Below, piece by piece: positions 32,900-36,057 of a DNA stretch of 36,057 nucleotides. Every line of letters begins with the position of its first letter. The stretch's first letter is position 1. The stretch covers positions 1 through 36,057 of IMG/VR virus record IMGVR_UViG_3300017783_000083; one strand, written 5' to 3'. Position numbers and translations under genes: made by a program. The notes beneath the pieces were generated by a model. The model had not been told where the DNA came from. It searched no databases and worked only from the letters and a program-made list of their open reading frames with translations. The DNA is from a virus.

Positions 32900-34900
32900 A
32901 TGGCAGAAAGTTCAAGATATTACAAAATAGACGATGATATACTTTTAGAGTTTATCTATCACGATCAAGCCGATACTGCTCCTTATGAGATAGATGTTGA
33001 TGATAACGGTAGTGAAATAAAAGTATTAAGTACTAATGAATCGGACTCTACATTAACTAGACATCTTATACATGAACTAGGAAGTGACGTTGTAAATTTC
33101 GATGTTACTGAAGATGGAGCTTATATATCAATTGAAGGATTTGCAGCAAGAACATTATTATTAGAAGTTGGAAAAACATATAAATTTAATTTAAGTGCTC
33201 TTACTACTCCTGTTAATTTTGCAATTACCGGAACTAATAATGGTAGTGGGCTAGGTGGAAACATATTCACATACATTCCAGCAAATACAGGAAATTTTGA
33301 ATATTCTTTAACTAATTTTATAGGTGGCAAAGTTACAGTTGGAAATATTGCAAATCCATTATTCGCTACACCGGATGAGGAAACCGGTAATAGTATTATA
33401 ACAGGTTCGGGTAGTATTGAAAGATACCATGCTGTAAATGTCAATGAAAATAAATATGCTCTATTAGATAGTACTGAGGGATTTATAGATAGTGTAGAAT
33501 GGACAGGTACTGATTCTACTGAATTATTAGCAAGTCAAACAAATGCTACAAATAATATTACTAAAATAAAATATGATAAAGTTAGACTTCATTTAAGAAG
33601 TGGTTTTAGTTTTGCAGCAAGAGGTTATGAAGGTTTTTTATTCGAAGTAAAAACTAATAGAACGACAGGAGTTCAAAACTTTTTAACTCAAATAGTTTAT
33701 TTAAATACTTCAAGTTTTGAAATTAAAAATCCAAGACCTTTTATATTAAGTGAAACTCTTTATAGTAATTTTATAGAGATTAAATTACCAACTCTGAAAG
33801 ATCAATTTGTAGATTTTAATAATTTATTTTATGACAATGGATCTGGCTCTAGTGACTTAGACCCTACTTCAAATTATGAAGTTTCTTTAAAATTAATAGA
33901 TGTCTTAGAAGATACTGCTGGGACTGACTATATTTACACAGGAAACGAAACTAATTTTACAGTTGCTAAAGAAGATGAATTTCAAGATTTTACAGTTATT
34001 GTAGAAGAGGCTACTGATGGAGACTACTTTAAAATATATGGAGAGAAAGATAATAGTGCAGCAGACTTTGAGTCTTACATAATAAATAGAATAGCAACGA
34101 GCTCAGATGATATTAGTGTTATTTATGATATTATAGTAAATGAACAAATAGGCACAAGTTATATTGAAACATATTCAACTTCAATTACACAAACTCAAGA
34201 TTTTGAAGAGCCAATTCAATTTAGACCAATTATACAAAATGCAAATAATGCTGCAAGTTTTATGATTGATGTGACTATGAGAATTTATAATCAAACTGAT
34301 AATACTCAAATTGTAAAAAGAGGAAGTCTAATAGGTAGTAACGCTCCTAAATATGGTAAAAGAATGATGAAGGTAAATATAGCATCAAGTGCTAATTTAA
34401 CTCGAGTTTATAATACTCTTCCAGATTTACAAGCTACGAGAAATGTTGCTCAAGTAATTAATTCTAGTTTGCCTAAAGCTCAAGTAAAATATGCACCCGC
34501 ATTTATTGAAAGATTAAACGTTGTAGTTAATGTAGGAAATGTAACAATAGATGATGGTCAAATTACTTCTATTAATAATGAAAGCGGTTTAGAAATATCA
34601 CCATTTGACATGTACGTAAAGTTTAGTATTTCTAAAATAGATAATGGAGAAAGAAAAGCAATATCTTTTACTAATTTAAAAAGTATTAAACTTAATTTTT
34701 CAGATGGTATTTATTTTAATAATATTACAAGTTTTAAAGAAGTTGATTTAAGCAACGGTGAAGTTTTATTTAAAATAGATAAAGCAAATGCTAGTAAATT
34801 ACAAGGTAAAGGTGGTTTAAAGGATAAAAAATATTATATTTCAGTAGATAATGGAAGTACTGAAACTATGGTATTTAAAGGTAATTACACTATAGTATGA
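32900..34900 (+). CDS. Beta-rich virion structural protein
   Basis: This is a 666-residue protein, acidic and beta-rich throughout, with many D, N, S and T residues. Visible patches are FAARTLLLEVGKTYKFNLSA (about 81-100), KVRLHLRSGFSFAARGYEGF (near 225-245) and APKYGKRMMKVNI with APAFIERLNVVVNVGNVTID near 480-560. There is no membrane segment, signal peptide or catalytic motif. Its length, place between the fibre group and the tail-tube-like gene, and composition suggest a tail or baseplate structural protein with immunoglobulin-like domains. The stop overlaps the next ATG by 4 bases (ATGA). The family is not recognised. Confidence 0.72.
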   Translation: MAESSRYYKIDDDILLEFIYHDQADTAPYEIDVDDNGSEIKVLSTNESDSTLTRHLIHELGSDVVNFDVTEDGAYISIEGFAARTLLLEVGKTYKFNLSALTTPVNFAITGTNNGSGLGGNIFTYIPANTGNFEYSLTNFIGGKVTVGNIANPLFATPDEETGNSIITGSGSIERYHAVNVNENKYALLDSTEGFIDSVEWTGTDSTELLASQTNATNNITKIKYDKVRLHLRSGFSFAARGYEGFLFEVKTNRTTGVQNFLTQIVYLNTSSFEIKNPRPFILSETLYSNFIEIKLPTLKDQFVDFNNLFYDNGSGSSDLDPTSNYEVSLKLIDVLEDTAGTDYIYTGNETNFTVAKEDEFQDFTVIVEEATDGDYFKIYGEKDNSAADFESYIINRIATSSDDISVIYDIIVNEQIGTSYIETYSTSITQTQDFEEPIQFRPIIQNANNAASFMIDVTMRIYNQTDNTQIVKRGSLIGSNAPKYGKRMMKVNIASSANLTRVYNTLPDLQATRNVAQVINSSLPKAQVKYAPAFIERLNVVVNVGNVTIDDGQITSINNESGLEISPFDMYVKFSISKIDNGERKAISFTNLKSIKLNFSDGIYFNNITSFKEVDLSNGEVLFKIDKANASKLQGKGGLKDKKYYISVDNGSTETMVFKGNYTIV

Positions 34901-35448
34901 TTTTAAATAGTAGAAATAATTTATTTGATTTTAGGTTTAATAAAAATTTTGTACCTAAAGAAATTGTAGATAAATATAAACCTTATTTAAATAAAATTCC
35001 AGGTAATTTATTTGAAGATCCTATAGACTTTGTTAATTATGGTATTCAGGGTATTAATTTACCAGGAGTTACCTTTGACCCTGTAAGTCAATCAGATAAT
35101 GATGGAACTACTCGTTATTTTAGAGGGAAAATCCCAACACAAAATACTATTACTAGACAATTCACAGTTACAATGCAGTTAATGGACGGTTACATTAATT
35201 ATTGGATGATGAATGATATTTTATTATATTACTATGCACCTACTACTAAGCAAAAACATTTAGACGATCTAAAACTTAGAGTCTTAGACGCTGAAGGATT
35301 AGGAATAGCAAGTATTACATTTGAACAACCTATATTAAATCAAATAAGTGAATTGACATTAAACATGGCGGAAAACGTTTCAGAATTTAATACATTTGAT
35401 TTAAACTTTTACTATAATAAGTTCGAAATTAAAATGGACATAGATTAA
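34897..35448 (+). CDS. Tail-tube-like protein
   Basis: This is a 183-residue protein with the size and pattern of contractile tail tube proteins (T4 gp19 is 163). It reads DFVNYGIQGINLPGVTFDP (about 44-62), YFRGKIPTQNTITRQFTVTM (about 74-93), YINYWMMNDILLYYYA (about 99-114), and SITFEQPILNQISELTLNMA then FNTFDLNFYYNKFEI at the end. The central W-M-M-N-D-I-L-L helix and final strand pair match the tube fold. It may be the main tube protein or a paralogue used in initiation; the window does not show a sheath gene beside it to decide. It shares 4 bases with the previous gene. Confidence 0.62.
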   Translation: MILNSRNNLFDFRFNKNFVPKEIVDKYKPYLNKIPGNLFEDPIDFVNYGIQGINLPGVTFDPVSQSDNDGTTRYFRGKIPTQNTITRQFTVTMQLMDGYINYWMMNDILLYYYAPTTKQKHLDDLKLRVLDAEGLGIASITFEQPILNQISELTLNMAENVSEFNTFDLNFYYNKFEIKMDID

Positions 35449-35462
35449 AAGATATATAACTT

Positions 35463-35831
35463 ATGAAAACATTTATAGAATATTTAGAAGAAAACAGAGT
35501 TACTGAAAAGGAGATGCAACTTTTGACAGAAGGACTTCAACAAGAATGGACTCCTGAATTAGAAGAAAAGGTAGATCAAGCAGTTGATGAATTTTTAAAC
35601 GAATACAGAGATGAAAACGGAGACTTAGACGTTGATAGATTTAATAATGAAATGACTAATGAAGGTCTTTTAGGTTCTATTGTTGGTGGTTTAGCTGGCT
35701 TTGCTTTAGGTAAATCTATTGGAAAAATGGTAGCTAAAGTATTAGGTGTTCAAAAAGGTATTCTATATGATTTATTAACTTCACGACTCGTTGGAACTGC
35801 AATAGGCGCGACAATGGGTAAAAGATTTTAA
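35463..35831 (+). CDS. Small glycine-rich hydrophobic protein
   Basis: This is a 122-residue protein. The N-terminal 60 residues are acidic and helical (MKTFIEYLEENRVTEKEMQL, PELEEKVDQAVDEFLNEY), then an acidic ENGDLDVDRF loop. Residues 68-97 are glycine- and alanine-rich (LLGSIVGGLAGFALGKSIGK) and 108-119 are similar, giving two glycine-zipper-like hydrophobic segments. A head-core, ejected or membrane-active role could be imagined. The start MKTF-x-EYL resembles short internal phage proteins, by memory only. No family is recognised. GATATATAAC lies 3 bases before the ATG, too close for a promoter of this gene. Confidence 0.65.
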   Translation: MKTFIEYLEENRVTEKEMQLLTEGLQQEWTPELEEKVDQAVDEFLNEYRDENGDLDVDRFNNEMTNEGLLGSIVGGLAGFALGKSIGKMVAKVLGVQKGILYDLLTSRLVGTAIGATMGKRF

Positions 35832-35832
35832 T

Positions 35833-36057
35833 ATGAATTTTATCACAATTGATTTTTCTTTAAATTCTCCAGGTATTTGTGTTTTTAATAGTAACACAGA
35901 ACAGTATCATTTTATTTCTTATTTAAAAAGATCAGGTACAAAGAAGGCTATTAAAATGCAAGAAGACTTTGCTTTAATAGAAGGTGTCACTCTTGTCTTT
36001 CAACCTGATTGGGAAACTCATGTAGATTATTCAAGTGTTGAGCTCGCAAAAATTAAG
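35833..36057 (+). CDS. RuvC-like RNase H-fold nuclease, N-terminal part (truncated by window edge)
   Basis: The frame is open from ATG at 35833 to the window end (75 residues). The first strand MNFITIDFSLNSPGICVFN carries a D-x-S-L-x-x-x-G motif (Asp7), the start of RuvC-type Holliday junction resolvases and related RNase H-fold enzymes. The remaining catalytic residues lie beyond the window. It is separated from the small gene by one base. In a late operon such a nuclease could cut branched DNA before packaging. The fold is likely, but its exact activity is not shown. Confidence 0.6.
   Translation, partial: MNFITIDFSLNSPGICVFNSNTEQYHFISYLKRSGTKKAIKMQEDFALIEGVTLVFQPDWETHVDYSSVELAKIK

Noticed and set aside
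35451-35460. GATATATAAC as a late promoter for the gene at 35463
   Set aside because: It ends only a few bases before the ATG and lacks the TATAAATA end; the start would fall inside the gene.
1-36057. tRNA genes, integrase, attachment sites or insertion sequences
   Set aside because: I saw no cloverleaf-like sequence in the few short gaps, no recombinase or transposase motif and no flanking inverted repeats.

Overview
The window reads as part of the late (virion structural) region of a large contractile-tailed phage with a T4-like baseplate, probably infecting a Bacteroidota host such as a flavobacterium. The reasons are these. All genes lie on the + strand and are packed with overlaps or gaps of a few bases. 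Recognisable baseplate proteins occur: a LysM-type gp53-like wedge, a gp27-like hub, a gp5-type OB-fold spike, gp25, gp6 and a gp7-like wedge. The DNA is very AT-rich (judged by eye, not counted). None of the gene starts I inspected has a Shine-Dalgarno purine run; they have A/T-rich leaders, as is usual in Bacteroidota. Three intergenic sites carry a TATAAAT(A/C) element like the T4 late promoter, two of them an exact TATAAATA. No head, replication, tRNA or integration genes are visible, and no gene-free stretch exceeds about 60 bases.

Layout. 1-1986: five short overlapping genes of unknown function, the first cut by the window edge. 2024-8968: central tail and baseplate genes (a large structural protein, gp53-like LysM protein, hub, a second tube- or cap-like protein with a 15-residue repeat tail, a 51-residue gene, the spike, and a proline-rich small protein). 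9012-12181: an unexpected insert of three non-structural genes, namely a four-domain S1 RNA-binding protein, a glutamine-synthetase-fold amidoligase fused to a beta-helix, and a hexapeptide acetyltransferase. 12174-18276: a neck-type structural protein, then gp25, gp6, a small protein and gp7-like, in the order seen in contractile injection systems. 18291-34900: large virion proteins including a 1900-residue protein with ten thrombospondin type-3 calcium-binding repeats, a collagen-like fibre, a membrane-anchored coiled-coil protein and a 666-residue beta-rich protein. 34897-36057: a tail-tube-like protein, a small glycine-rich protein and the start of a RuvC-like nuclease.

Most of the genes should cooperate to build the baseplate and tail tip: tube cap, hub and spike at the centre, gp25/gp6/gp7-like proteins as wedges, and long calcium- or collagen-stabilised proteins at the periphery for host contact.

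The most unusual part is the 9.0-12.2 kb cassette. The S1 protein could favour phage messages in a host that does not use Shine-Dalgarno pairing. The amidoligase and acetyltransferase, one base apart and apparently co-transcribed with baseplate genes, look like a small tailoring pathway that modifies a protein, peptidoglycan or a surface molecule. These functions are inferred from motifs only.
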